Below are positions 25,798 through 35,003 of a DNA stretch of 64,000 nucleotides, in pieces (within the stretch, counting starts at the first letter, position 1; the number at the start of each line of letters is the position of its first letter). A program made the translations under genes and the position numbers. Source of the DNA: Porphyromonas endodontalis ATCC 35406 (GTDB taxonomy: Bacteria; Bacteroidota; Bacteroidia; Bacteroidales; Porphyromonadaceae); assembly GCF_000174815.1 (NCBI RefSeq), contig NZ_ACNN01000005.1:62001-126000 (forward strand), given 5' to 3'. The notes under the pieces were generated by a model. That model saw only the letters and a list, made by a program, of their open reading frames with translations. It was not told where the DNA came from and did not search any database.

Positions 25798-26427
25798 ATG
25801 ATGGAGCAGGAAAAACAAGATCATTACGAGACCCTTGCAGAGCAAAACCAAGCGGAGTACTCCGTACAGAGAAGCCGATTTATAGCCCATGCTTACCCTA
25901 TTCATTCGGTAGAAGAAGCTTTGGAGCTGGTTGCCTCTCTACGCAAAGAGTACTATAATGCTACGCATGTTTGCTGGGCTTATGCTGTGGGCGCCCTGCG
26001 AGAAGAGAATCGAATGAACGACGATGGCGAACCGTCTGGCACGGCAGGCCGCCCCATCTATGGGCAGATCTTGGCTCAGGATGTAAGCGATGTACTGGTG
26101 GCTGTGGTGCGTTACTTTGGTGGAGTAAAGCTCGGGACGGGAGGGCTTATAGATGCCTACAAAGAGAGTGCTCGCCTCGTGCTTATGGAGGCTCCTCGTC
26201 GGGAGGTAATTCTCTTGAGCCCTTTTACGCTCCGCTTTGCTCCTCATCTTACAGGTACCGTGATGCGCCTTGTCAAAACCATGGGCGCCGAGATACTAGA
26301 GCAAGGGTTTGCACAAGGGGAAAGCCTTTTGGAGTGCCGCATACGGCAGGGGCAACTGGAGATCTTACGTTCTGCCGCTGCTGCCATCTATGGACTCACC
26401 TGTACAGTTGAGGAGCCGAACTCATGA
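25798..26427 (+). CDS. YigZ/IMPACT family protein
   Basis: A 209-residue protein of the YigZ/UPF0029 family, linked to translation control in eukaryotes (IMPACT) and of unclear function in bacteria. The core is well kept: SRFIAHAYPIHSVEEAL, ATHVCWAYAVG, NDDGEPSGTAGRPI and VVRYFGGVKLGTGGLIDAY. A smaller C-terminal domain follows. Two ATG codons are adjacent (25798 and 25801); either is possible. Upstream in-frame sequence is the tRNA, so it is not coding. The stop overlaps the next start (ATGA). Confidence 0.93.
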   Translation: MMEQEKQDHYETLAEQNQAEYSVQRSRFIAHAYPIHSVEEALELVASLRKEYYNATHVCWAYAVGALREENRMNDDGEPSGTAGRPIYGQILAQDVSDVLVAVVRYFGGVKLGTGGLIDAYKESARLVLMEAPRREVILLSPFTLRFAPHLTGTVMRLVKTMGAEILEQGFAQGESLLECRIRQGQLEILRSAAAAIYGLTCTVEEPNS

Positions 26428-27383
26428 AGCACACGCTCTATCGCCCTATCCCCAGTCGCTTTATGCGGCGTATCAAAGACTATGGGTTACCTATTGCCAT
26501 TCTTATAGGGATTCTCTTTTATCGTTGGCTCAGCCCTCTGAGTGTTGCCATTCCCTATATGATTGTCTGCATGCTCTTCTTTACGTTCCTAAAGTTGCGC
26601 CCTAGAGATCTTCATTTTTTACCCGTCCATGGGCTTCTCGTTATTCTGCAAATTGGCTTTGCTCTTGGCTCTTATTACCTCCTTCGCCCCTTCTTCCCCG
26701 AGAGTATAGCTCAGGGGGCTTTTAATTGTTTTCTATGCCCTGCTGCCTCTGCTTCGCCTGTGATTATTGGCATGCTTGGGGGCAATATTGCCGTAGGTAC
26801 AGCCTATGTGCTGCTTACAAGTATCGGTATTGCCTTTGTGGGGCCTCTCCTTTTTAGCGTAGTGGGGGAGGGGAATGTCCCCTTTTGGGAGTCGGTACTG
26901 ACGATTTTTGCGCACGTGCTCCCCATCGTCTTGACTCCGCTCCTTTTGGCTTGGGGGTTGCGCGCCCTAGTGCCCAAAGTGCACGCTCGTTTGACCGGCT
27001 TGTCCTCTGTTTCGTTTTGGGTTTGGGTGGTTGCCCTTGCCATTATTATAGCCAAGACAGTGCATTTTATGGCGGAGGAGCCTCGTTCCGAAATACCCTC
27101 TATGCTCCTGCTTATTTTGGTGGGACTTGTGGCTTGCCTAGTCCAATTCGCCTTGGGTAAGTGGCTCAGTAGGCGTTTCCTTAAGGAGAGTATTACGCTA
27201 GGGCAGAGCCTAGGACAAAAAAACTCAAGCTTGGCTATTTGGATGGCTCAGGTATATCTCAATCCTCTATCAAGTGTAGCAATGGCGGCCTATTCGATCT
27301 GGCAAAACCTGCTCAATAGCCTGCAATTGATGCGCGAAAGTAAACGACAATCTCGGTGTGCGAGAGAGCAAAAAATACAATAA
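26424..27383 (+). CDS. Bile acid:sodium symporter (BASS) family transporter
   Basis: Integral inner-membrane protein of 319 residues with about nine or ten hydrophobic segments. The conserved CPAASASPVIIGMLGGNIAVGTAYVLLTSI block and the later ITLGQSLGQKNSSLAIWMAQ block fit the two crossed helices of the BASS fold. Substrate is unknown; bacterial members move pantoate, bile acids or other organic anions. It overlaps the YigZ gene by 4 nt, and the DUF695 gene begins right after its stop codon, so the three form an operon. Confidence 0.78.
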   Translation: MKHTLYRPIPSRFMRRIKDYGLPIAILIGILFYRWLSPLSVAIPYMIVCMLFFTFLKLRPRDLHFLPVHGLLVILQIGFALGSYYLLRPFFPESIAQGAFNCFLCPAASASPVIIGMLGGNIAVGTAYVLLTSIGIAFVGPLLFSVVGEGNVPFWESVLTIFAHVLPIVLTPLLLAWGLRALVPKVHARLTGLSSVSFWVWVVALAIIIAKTVHFMAEEPRSEIPSMLLLILVGLVACLVQFALGKWLSRRFLKESITLGQSLGQKNSSLAIWMAQVYLNPLSSVAMAAYSIWQNLLNSLQLMRESKRQSRCAREQKIQ

Positions 27384-27384
27384 T

Positions 27385-27858
27385 ATGGTATTAACGGATA
27401 AATGGTTCACCACCATCGCTAGCGACGATAGCGGTGCTGTAGTAATAATGAATGGGAGACTTGATCTCGAAGCCTTTCGTCTATCGGGGAAACTAAAGCA
27501 TCGTATCGAGATACGACTTCCCTACGAAGCAGACGAAAGGGGGATGCCTACGCGTGAAGCGGAGCGTATCATAGCCCAAGTCGATGATCTATTGCGTCCC
27601 AAAATGGAGCGAGATAAATTGGCCATCCTAACGGGCAATCACCTCGGGGGTGGGGTTAAATACTGGGTCTACTATGCCCGCACCGATAGGGTTTTCTTCG
27701 AGCGACTCAACGAGGCACTTGAGCCGCTTCCTCTTCTCCCTCTAGAGTTCGACAACGAGCTGGATCCTGCATGGGACGAGTACTTAGATATGCTCTCGAT
27801 GAATCCCGACGAGGGAGAGGATGAGGAAGATGAAGAGGGCGATCTCACAGAAGAATAA
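27385..27858 (+). CDS. DUF695-domain protein
   Basis: A 157-residue cytoplasmic protein resembling DUF695 members (WFTTIASDDSGAVVIMNGRLDLEAF ... HRIEIRLPYEADERGMPT ... GGGVKYWVYYARTD). The C-terminus is extremely acidic (PDEGEDEEDEEGDLTEE). Function unknown. I use the ATG at 27385, because starting at the upstream in-frame ATG would overlap the transporter gene. Confidence 0.78.
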   Translation: MVLTDKWFTTIASDDSGAVVIMNGRLDLEAFRLSGKLKHRIEIRLPYEADERGMPTREAERIIAQVDDLLRPKMERDKLAILTGNHLGGGVKYWVYYARTDRVFFERLNEALEPLPLLPLEFDNELDPAWDEYLDMLSMNPDEGEDEEDEEGDLTEE

Positions 27859-27926
27859 GAGTCTTTTATCCCATTTAATCGCTATTATAGAGTAGTCACT
27901 GCCCAAAAAATGCCTATCAGAAGGTA

Positions 27927-27957
27927 TTGTGGAGAGTAGAAATCCGTGCTAATTTTG
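27927..27957 (+). promoter_or_regulatory. Promoter of a candidate noncoding RNA
   Basis: TTG at 27927-27929, a 20-nt spacer, then TAATTTTG at 27950-27957. It stands 500 nt before any coding start, which points to an RNA transcript. Confidence 0.65.
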
Positions 27958-28200
27958 CAGCAGAGATTTAGTTAGATAGCGATTTGATTAAATCTTAGTT
28001 CGAGAGGGGGCTAGGATAGAGTATTTTACTTCTTCCTCCTTTGGAACGGCAGAGCGACCCCCAGAGTGGGGGAGCATTGGTTGAAGTGTTATCCTTACGA
28101 AGCCGGAGAGCCGGAGAGCTTTCGGAGCATCTTCTAGAAGGATTCCCTCTGTCTAAGAATTAGATTTTCTCTCTTTCAAATTTATTTCCTTAATTCGTTG

Positions 28201-28241
28201 CGTGCCGCCTTCCCTTCGTCTCTAGAAGAGGAGGCGGTACG
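28201..28241 (+). terminator. Hairpin, possible first terminator of the RNA candidate
   Basis: CGTGCCGCCT (28201-28210) pairs with AGGCGGTACG (28232-28241) with one wobble, followed by TTTCTTTT. Confidence 0.55.
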
Positions 28242-28252
28242 TTTCTTTTGGG

Positions 28253-28290
28253 AGTGCTGCCTGGTTTTCTGAGAAAAACTGGGCAGCACT
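28253..28290 (+). terminator. Strong intrinsic terminator
   Basis: AGTGCTGCC pairs with GGCAGCACT, with an inner GTTTT/AAAAC stem, followed by seven Ts (28291-28297). Confidence 0.85.
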
Positions 28291-28394
28291 TTTTTTGTTT
28301 TAGACCTAAATCTCTAGAAGTTTAGTCCTAGAATTTTTTATTTCTTGGGCAGAGAATCCCCTACAAATCAGCTGAAAATAAAAAGCCCTTTTAT

Positions 28395-28422
28395 TTGTAT
28401 TATCAAAAAATGCCTATATTTG
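28395..28422 (+). promoter_or_regulatory. Promoter of the decayed lipoprotein gene and perhaps the MACPF gene
   Basis: TTG at 28395-28397, a 17-nt spacer, then TATATTTG at 28415-28422. No separate promoter is evident before the MACPF gene at 28961, so this one may drive it. Confidence 0.55.
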
Positions 28423-28458
28423 CGGAAGCTTTGCTTGAGAATTAAATACAACAATAGT

Positions 28459-28927
28459 ATGAGAGGTGGAAATGTAATCTTTAAAATGAGTTCTTTGCTC
28501 ACTCTCCTTTTGAGTGTTTCCTTTGATTTTAGTCTAACATCTTGTGGTGGAAAACTTCTGTGGTAGGAGATGTTGCCCCTGTAGGAACCGCTTAGAGAGC
28601 CTCTGTATCTGCAAAAGATACAGAAAGAAAGTTCGTAGATGTTGCGATCAAATTTTCTTCTCTTGGAAATCTTGTAGGTCGTTGGCATTTTGAGGAGGAG
28701 CGAACTGTATTTTGGTCTACATGGAATGAGAGTGTAGGATTTGTCTTTTGATCCTCAGGTGTTTAGTTCGTTTTGTGTCTCAGGTCTTCAAGATTCTAGA
28801 GTTGTACAGATTTCAATTCTTGTATGAGATCCTTAATTCAGATCGGATTATTACAGCGCTTACAGAAAAGACGTTTTTGTCTTCTCTCATAGACACTTCC
28901 TCGTGGACAATTGGATTCAAGTTGTGA
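28459..28927 (+). pseudogene. Decayed small lipoprotein gene (paralogue of the genes at 31403 and 32032)
   Basis: The first 36 codons encode a lipoprotein signal (SSLLTLLLSVSFDFSLTSCGG) nearly identical to the paralogues, then hit a stop at 28564. In another frame the homology goes on: GDVAPVGTA, a TAG where paralogues have Trp (TGG), then VSAKDTERKFVDVAIKFSSLGN, VGRWHFEEERTVFW, a further stop, and FKILELYRFQFLYE to the final TGA at 28925-28927. So there is a frameshift plus at least two internal stops: an inactivated full-length copy. Confidence 0.85.
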
Positions 28928-28960
28928 TATATTGTTTAATAATACTGTAAGTTTAAAGAA

Positions 28961-30742
28961 ATGAAAAGAAGGTTTTTGAGGTTGATGCTACAAAGATGTA
29001 GTGCTATTCTTTTTCTCAATTTTGCTTTTGTCGCGTGTCAGTTAGATGACCCTAAGGAAGAGAATTGGGGGCAAGATCAAGACAAGGGAGAGATTATTTA
29101 TTCTCGTCAAGGAAGTACTCCTATTATTCTGTGTAAAGATGTAAATGATCAGGATGAAATATTTTCACGCTCAAGTTCTCCCTATGCAACAAAACAATAT
29201 ATGGGGTTTGCGTATGACCCGGAAAGAGGGATTGTGGGCAACCATGAGTGTTTTAAAAGACCTGTTTTAGACATAAGTCGTTTTGCAGAAGAAAGTCCTC
29301 GTAGTTTTGAGCGTTTCCCATTAAATAGGCTTGTTGCTGAGTGCAACACATTTGCTAGTGATAATTCTTTTAGGTCTAGTATGGCTAAGAAATATTCCAA
29401 CGTCTTTACTGCGGGAATTGATTTTAAGATCTTTAAAATAGGGTATGAGAGAACCTTTTCATCAGCTTTTAGTAGCACCTTTGATTTTAAGGAAAGACAT
29501 GTGTATGCTGAATTGAATGTCCTTTGTCAAGAAGCTCGTTATACTCTAGAGCGATCGAAGGACTTGGATAACATTATTCAGAATAGATATCTATCGGATG
29601 CTTTTCGTAGTAATCTTTATAATACACCCTTTCAAAAGCTATTTCCCTCAACTGGGCGATATGGATCTTTGGTTGTCACGCAATACATCTTAGGAGGGAA
29701 GGCGAATTTCCTATATCAAGGTATGTCTAAGGAAGAGACAAATGAGACTAAATTAGAGTCTGAAATTAGAAACAAAATAGACGCCTCTTGTACTATTACA
29801 AAAGGTTCTTTTAGTATAACTCCTTCTGTAGGAAATAATAATGGAAATTCTAATTCTTCTAGTTCTTCTTCTACGGATTTCTTTGAGTCTTTAAGAGTTG
29901 TCTACGAAACGATTGGAGGGGCCTTCGCAATGGGGTTTAGTGCTCCTATGAAATTTGATAATTTGAAGGTGGATTTTGCGCCTTGGGTAAATAGCTTGAA
30001 TGACAAGTCTACTCATGTACTTATTGATATCCCAAGAGGAGGGCTTACCCCCATTTCAGAGTTTGTCCAGGAAGAGAATTTTAGTAAGCGTATCGTATAT
30101 GAGGCATACAACAAGAGTTTTAGTGAGCCCTATATGGAGATCCGACTTGGGAGAAATGACGAATTTGGGGGAGTGCCTCATGAGACCTCTCCTCAGTTCC
30201 CTTATAAATCGCCACGTCCCCTTGCGTTGATTTTACATACACGATATGGCGACGAAATCTCGTTACGTCCCATACACGTTAGCGATAATTCTTTTTGGCA
30301 GGCGCAATACAAAGGAGAGTATAACCGCAAGGTTAAGGAGATTGCTGACTATGCACGTAAGTATTACAATTTGGACATAAGAAAAACATTTTGCAGATCC
30401 ATGCTGGAAGGCCCTGTATATTTGGCTTCTAAACGAAAATCCTCCTCTATTATAGATAACCTGATAGACCAAACTGTTCCCCTCTCACGAACGATCTCTA
30501 TAGATTTGTTTGGACTTAAAGAGGGTAAACTTAAACGTTGCAAGCATCCTTATTATTATAATGAAGCTAAAGGACAGTTTATGCAGTATCTTTACTTTGT
30601 AGAGGGTGGTAAGCGTTATGCCTTTGCTATCTACGACCCCTATATCTTAGATACGTATGGGATTCGTGCCCTCTTTAATAGTGCCAAAGAAGAGCCTTTG
30701 AGTATCTACGATCTGAAGAATTTTAGGATTATCGGATTGTGA
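28961..30742 (+). CDS. MACPF (perforin-fold) domain lipoprotein
   Basis: A 593-residue candidate pore-forming or cell-surface attack protein. The lipoprotein signal ends FVAC with Cys26, followed by QLDDPKEE, an acidic patch like the Bacteroidota surface-export signal. GFAYDPERGIVGNHECFKRPVLDISRF (residues 82-108) matches the start of Bacteroidales MACPF proteins. RYGSLVVTQYILGGK (233-247) fits the MACPF signature YG[TS]-x-[FYV]...GG, with Leu for the usual His. A Ser-rich linker spans about 298-305, and a C-terminal domain follows. Base composition is AT-richer than the housekeeping neighbours, suggesting transfer. A terminator-bearing repeat follows the stop. Confidence 0.82.
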   Translation: MKRRFLRLMLQRCSAILFLNFAFVACQLDDPKEENWGQDQDKGEIIYSRQGSTPIILCKDVNDQDEIFSRSSSPYATKQYMGFAYDPERGIVGNHECFKRPVLDISRFAEESPRSFERFPLNRLVAECNTFASDNSFRSSMAKKYSNVFTAGIDFKIFKIGYERTFSSAFSSTFDFKERHVYAELNVLCQEARYTLERSKDLDNIIQNRYLSDAFRSNLYNTPFQKLFPSTGRYGSLVVTQYILGGKANFLYQGMSKEETNETKLESEIRNKIDASCTITKGSFSITPSVGNNNGNSNSSSSSSTDFFESLRVVYETIGGAFAMGFSAPMKFDNLKVDFAPWVNSLNDKSTHVLIDIPRGGLTPISEFVQEENFSKRIVYEAYNKSFSEPYMEIRLGRNDEFGGVPHETSPQFPYKSPRPLALILHTRYGDEISLRPIHVSDNSFWQAQYKGEYNRKVKEIADYARKYYNLDIRKTFCRSMLEGPVYLASKRKSSSIIDNLIDQTVPLSRTISIDLFGLKEGKLKRCKHPYYYNEAKGQFMQYLYFVEGGKRYAFAIYDPYILDTYGIRALFNSAKEEPLSIYDLKNFRIIGL

Positions 30743-30889
30743 AAAGTATTGCCTAAAGAGGAGATTCCCTCTTTCGACTAGCTTGATTTCCCTGTAAGGG
30801 CTGGGGGATGCGTTACTCTCTTCGTACGCGTTCCTCAGCCTTTTTTCTTCTTCTCTTGAAGAGAAACCCAAGTGCTAAAGTCCTCCTTT
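30732..30889 (+). repeat. Imperfect direct repeat, copy 1
   Basis: About 158 bp, overlapping the last codons of the MACPF gene and strongly similar to 32559-32715. It includes the shared GTGAAAAGTATTGCCT start, the terminator hairpin and the shared end CCCAAGTGCTAAAGTCCT. Copy 1 ends where the DUF262 fragment begins. Confidence 0.85.
30799..30840 (+). terminator. Terminator inside repeat copy 1
   Basis: GGCTGGGGGATGCGT (30799-30813) pairs at all 15 positions with ACGCGTTCCTCAGCC (30826-30840), including three wobbles, followed by six Ts. It ends the MACPF transcript. Confidence 0.85.
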
Positions 30890-31322
30890 CGGAGAACAAT
30901 TTTATTTCAACGAACCCATTCAAGGGGGTATGCATTTCTTTTCTTATGTAGAGCGACACAGACATCAGTACCAAGCATTCTGCCAAACTAAAGAATACAA
31001 AACTCTTCACACCATTATACAGGGGAACACTGAGGAGGATTCTACACTTCGGGATAGTTTTGGCAATTTGGTTATGATCTCTCAAGGGCTTAACTCTTCG
31101 TTGAAAAATGAGTCCTACGAAATCAAGAAAGCTCATGTAGAATCCTATTACAATGCCTCTAAGTGGGGTTCAATTGAAAGCCTTAAATTGCTAGTGTTAT
31201 ATCGGGACTACCCAAACACGTGGACAAAGAAGGATATAGAAGATCATGGGAAGAAGATGTACGGGTTCCTTACTGAGGATTACCAACAAAAAGAAGACAA
31301 TGATATGAACTCTGAGAAATAG
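30890..31322 (+). pseudogene. C-terminal remnant of a DUF262/DUF1524 (GmrSD-like) protein
   Basis: From the ATG at 30930 the open frame gives 130 residues with DSFGNLVMISQGLNSSLKN and SIESLKLLVLYRDYPNTW, the C-terminal signature of DUF1524 proteins, which normally follow a large DUF262 nuclease/NTPase part that is absent. Just upstream another frame reads ENNFISTNPFKG, which would join MHFFSYVE if the G5 run at 30924-30928 had one more G. So the fragment starts at the repeat boundary and carries a frameshift. It may be expressed as a short protein but lacks the catalytic parts. Confidence 0.7.
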
Positions 31323-31360
31323 AGGGGGCATGCCATGGAGGGAGTTTCTTTTGAAATACC

Positions 31361-31368
31361 TACATTTG
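31361..31368 (+). promoter_or_regulatory. -7 element of the first intact small lipoprotein gene
   Basis: TACATTTG followed by GCGG, matching TATATTTGCGG at the same place before the decayed paralogue (28415), so the promoter region was duplicated with the gene. Confidence 0.5.
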
Positions 31369-31402
31369 CGGTAGACTCACTCATTGTAAGTGTCGTAACA
31401 GT

Positions 31403-31894
31403 ATGAGAGACAGGATTATAACCACTAAAACGAGTTCTTTACTCACCCTCTTTTTGGGCATTTTCTTTGCCTTTAGTTTAACGTCGTGCGAGAGGTCAGT
31501 GCCTACGAGTTCTGATGTAACCCTCGTTGGCACTGCTTGGCAAGGAACTGTTGCTACAAAAGATACAAAAGGACAGCTCGTAGAGGTTTCGGTCAAGATC
31601 TCTTTCCATGGTAACTCTGTGGGGCACTGGCATTTTGAGGAGGATCCGGCTCCTTTTTTAGGAGCGTGGGATGAAGGAAAGATGTCACCTTTGCCTGAGT
31701 CTGATAGGTTTAGTACCTTCTCATACTTCAGGTTCTCTGAAAAGGTTTTAGAATTGCGCGGATTCCGAAATCTGTATGAGCCCCTTATTGCAGATTGGAT
31801 GATTACAGAGCGCACGAAAAACAAGTTTTCTCTAACTTCGCGTGCTGCTTTGCCATCGAGGACGGTTTGGCTTAGGTTAAAACGCATTCCTTAG
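31403..31894 (+). CDS. Small lipocalin-like lipoprotein, copy A
   Basis: A 163-residue lipoprotein with signal SSLLTLFLGIFFAFSLTSC (Cys29). The mature part reads VTLVGTAWQGTVATKDTKGQ ... ISFHGNSVGHWHFEEDPAPF ... RNLYEPLIADWMITERTKNKFSL, a run of short beta strands with an early GTAWxG motif, as in lipocalin-like Bacteroidota lipoproteins. No family is recognised with certainty. It is paralogous to the next gene and to the decayed copy before the MACPF gene. A role in protection against the MACPF protein is a hypothesis only. Confidence 0.8.
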   Translation: MRDRIITTKTSSLLTLFLGIFFAFSLTSCERSVPTSSDVTLVGTAWQGTVATKDTKGQLVEVSVKISFHGNSVGHWHFEEDPAPFLGAWDEGKMSPLPESDRFSTFSYFRFSEKVLELRGFRNLYEPLIADWMITERTKNKFSLTSRAALPSRTVWLRLKRIP

Positions 31895-32031
31895 TAATGT
31901 CTTTAACATTAGAGGGATGAGGTGGTCGAAGTCTTGCTAGGCAGGATTAGCCTCATGTGATCGGTTCGTTTGGGAAATCTCCCTTATACATAAGTTGAGT
32001 ACAATAGAATTTTGCTACAAATTATCATGGT

Positions 32032-32526
32032 ATGGAAAAAAGAATTGCATCCTTTAAAGTGAGTTCTTTGCTCACCCTTTTCTTGAGTGTTTTCTTCGCC
32101 TTTAGTGTAACATCGTGTGGAGGAAATGATCCTGTAGACGATATTAACCTTGTCGGTACGGCGTGGAAAGGCTTTGTTTCTACAAAAAATGCAGATGGGA
32201 AGCTTGTAACAGCACGAGTAAATATCTCCTTCCTCAAAGAAAAAGGACGTTGGTACTTTGATGAAGATCCCACGCCTTTTGTCAGTGCATGGGAGAGAGA
32301 ATACGTGAATATGTACGATAATCGGTTTACTGGTTTCTCCTATGAGAGGCAGGGACTTTCTCTTGTAAAACTTTATAGGTTTGACAGGGATTACGCCTTT
32401 TTGTATGGTTCTTGGATTATAACTAAGCTGACTAACAATGATTTTTCCCTTGTAGTTCGTGCAGAAGAAGGGTCACGAGCTGTTTGGTTAAAACTCTCTC
32501 GAATGCCTTCTACTCCCACTAAGTAA
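32032..32526 (+). CDS. Small lipocalin-like lipoprotein, copy B
   Basis: A 164-residue lipoprotein. Its signal SSLLTLFLSVFFAFSVTSC (Cys29) is nearly identical to copy A, while the mature part (INLVGTAWKGFVSTKNADGK ... GRWYFDEDPTPFVSAWERE ... LYGSWIITKLTNNDFSL) has diverged more. The leader DNA (AGTTCTTTGCTCACCCT) is conserved among all three copies, so the duplications are fairly recent or the leader exchanges by conversion. The gap before it (31895-32031) shows no clear promoter. Repeat copy 2 follows the stop. Confidence 0.8.
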   Translation: MEKRIASFKVSSLLTLFLSVFFAFSVTSCGGNDPVDDINLVGTAWKGFVSTKNADGKLVTARVNISFLKEKGRWYFDEDPTPFVSAWEREYVNMYDNRFTGFSYERQGLSLVKLYRFDRDYAFLYGSWIITKLTNNDFSLVVRAEEGSRAVWLKLSRMPSTPTK

Positions 32527-32558
32527 AGGTTCGTACTACGGGAAAGAGGGATATTTAT

Positions 32559-32715
32559 TCGGTTGTGAAAAGTATTGCCTAGGGAGGAGATCCCCTCTCT
32601 CGGCTAAGCTGATTTCCCACTGAGGGCTGGGGAATGCGTTACTCTCTTTGTACGCATTCCTCAGCCTTTTTTCGTCTGCTCTTAAAGAGAATCCCAAGTG
32701 CTAAAGTCCTTCTTT
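32559..32715 (+). repeat. Imperfect direct repeat, copy 2
   Basis: Matches 30732-30889 over its length, including the GTGAAAAGTATTGCCT start, hairpin terminator and CCCAAGTGCTAAAGTCCT end. Together the copies bracket the DUF262 remnant and both intact small lipoprotein genes. The remainder of the gap before groES (32716-32896) holds no clear gene or TAnnTTTG box. Confidence 0.85.
32625..32666 (+). terminator. Terminator inside repeat copy 2
   Basis: GGCTGGGGAATGCGT pairs with ACGCATTCCTCAGCC at all 15 positions (one wobble), followed by six Ts. Confidence 0.87.
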
Positions 32716-32896
32716 TTAGGCTACTTTTTCCTGCAAAGAAAGGGGAGACAAATTGTCTTCTTAGCCTATTTCCACCTCTTGGCATAGTATTTGTATGAAT
32801 TTCCGATGTCAAGGATGGGCTCGGCACTAGCGAGTGCATATAGAGCTAATCCCCAAGAAGAAATAAATAGAATAGTAACATAATAATCGTATTCGT

Positions 32897-33166
32897 ATGA
32901 ATATCAAACCGCTTGCAGATCGTGTAGTAGTGAAACCTGCTGATGCAGAACAGAAGTCCCAAGGTGGCATCATCATTCCCGATACCGCTAAAGAAAAGCC
33001 CCTCCGTGGTACTGTTGTAGCCGCTGGTAAGGGTACTAAGGATAACCCGATGGAATTAAAAGAGGGAGATGTAGTACTCTATGGAAAGTATGCCGGCACA
33101 GAAATCGAGCTTGAGGGTGATAAGTTTATCATCATGCGTGAGAGCGATGTTTTGGCTATCCTCTAA
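32897..33166 (+). CDS. groES: Co-chaperonin GroES
   Basis: Forms the heptameric lid of the GroEL folding chamber. The 89-residue protein has the usual start ([35 protein letters not shown]), containing the mobile loop, and the roof-loop and C-terminal [14 protein letters not shown] strands. groEL follows after 79 nt, the conserved arrangement. Codons are the choice type seen in highly expressed genes. Confidence 0.97.
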   Translation: MNIKPLADRVVVKPADAEQKSQGGIIIPDTAKEKPLRGTVVAAGKGTKDNPMELKEGDVVLYGKYAGTEIELEGDKFIIMRESDVLAIL

Positions 33167-33206
33167 GAGTGATGCTTGGAGAGAAGAACTAACAATATCA
33201 AAGTAA

Positions 33207-34892
<1,686 letters not shown>

Positions 34893-34924
34893 TCCTCCTA
34901 GAGGATCATCCGTAATCTTAAGTA

Positions 34925-34954
34925 GGGTGTTGTCTCGTGTGAGAGACAGCACCC
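34925..34954 (+). terminator. Intrinsic terminator of groES-groEL
   Basis: GGGTGTTGTCTC pairs with GAGACAGCACCC (one wobble) around a 6-nt loop, followed by TTTCTT. Confidence 0.85.
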
Positions 34955-34989
34955 TTTCTTATAATAGATACGCTTTGGACGAAAAGAAT

Positions 34990-34997
34990 TACCTTTG
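34990..34997 (+). promoter_or_regulatory. -7 element of bcp-recA
   Basis: TACCTTTG ends 6 nt before the ATG at 35004, so the bcp mRNA would be nearly leaderless. An in-frame start at 34995 would lie inside the box and is rejected. Confidence 0.5.
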
Positions 34998-35003
34998 TGT
35001 GTG

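Larger units (their letters stand above)
27963..28297 (+). ncRNA. Candidate structured noncoding RNA, about 330 nt or less
   Basis: No coding frame fits this stretch, yet it has a good promoter and ends in strong hairpins. UCUUAG...AGAGGG near 27998-28013 can pair with CCCUCU...CUAAGA (28145-28158), closing a domain that holds further hairpins: CCCCC/GGGGG at 28058-28072, and AUCCUU with AAGGAU around 28091-28143. Hairpins at 28201-28241 and 28253-28290 are possible 3' ends. I do not see the signatures of RNase P, tmRNA or SRP RNA. A 6S-type RNA ending near 28170-28245 is possible but unproven. Confidence 0.45.

Noticed and set aside
30813..31136. Minus-strand open frame across repeat copy 1 with a counterpart in copy 2
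   Set aside because: The similarity of the two frames is explained by the direct repeat and terminator hairpin; the protein has no recognisable feature.
32824..32837. GCACT...AGTGC repeat shortly before groES, resembling half-sites of the CIRCE/HrcA element
   Set aside because: The spacer is only 4 nt, against 9 in CIRCE, and the outer bases (TTA/TAA) do not match. It is a weak dyad, so HrcA control is not supported.
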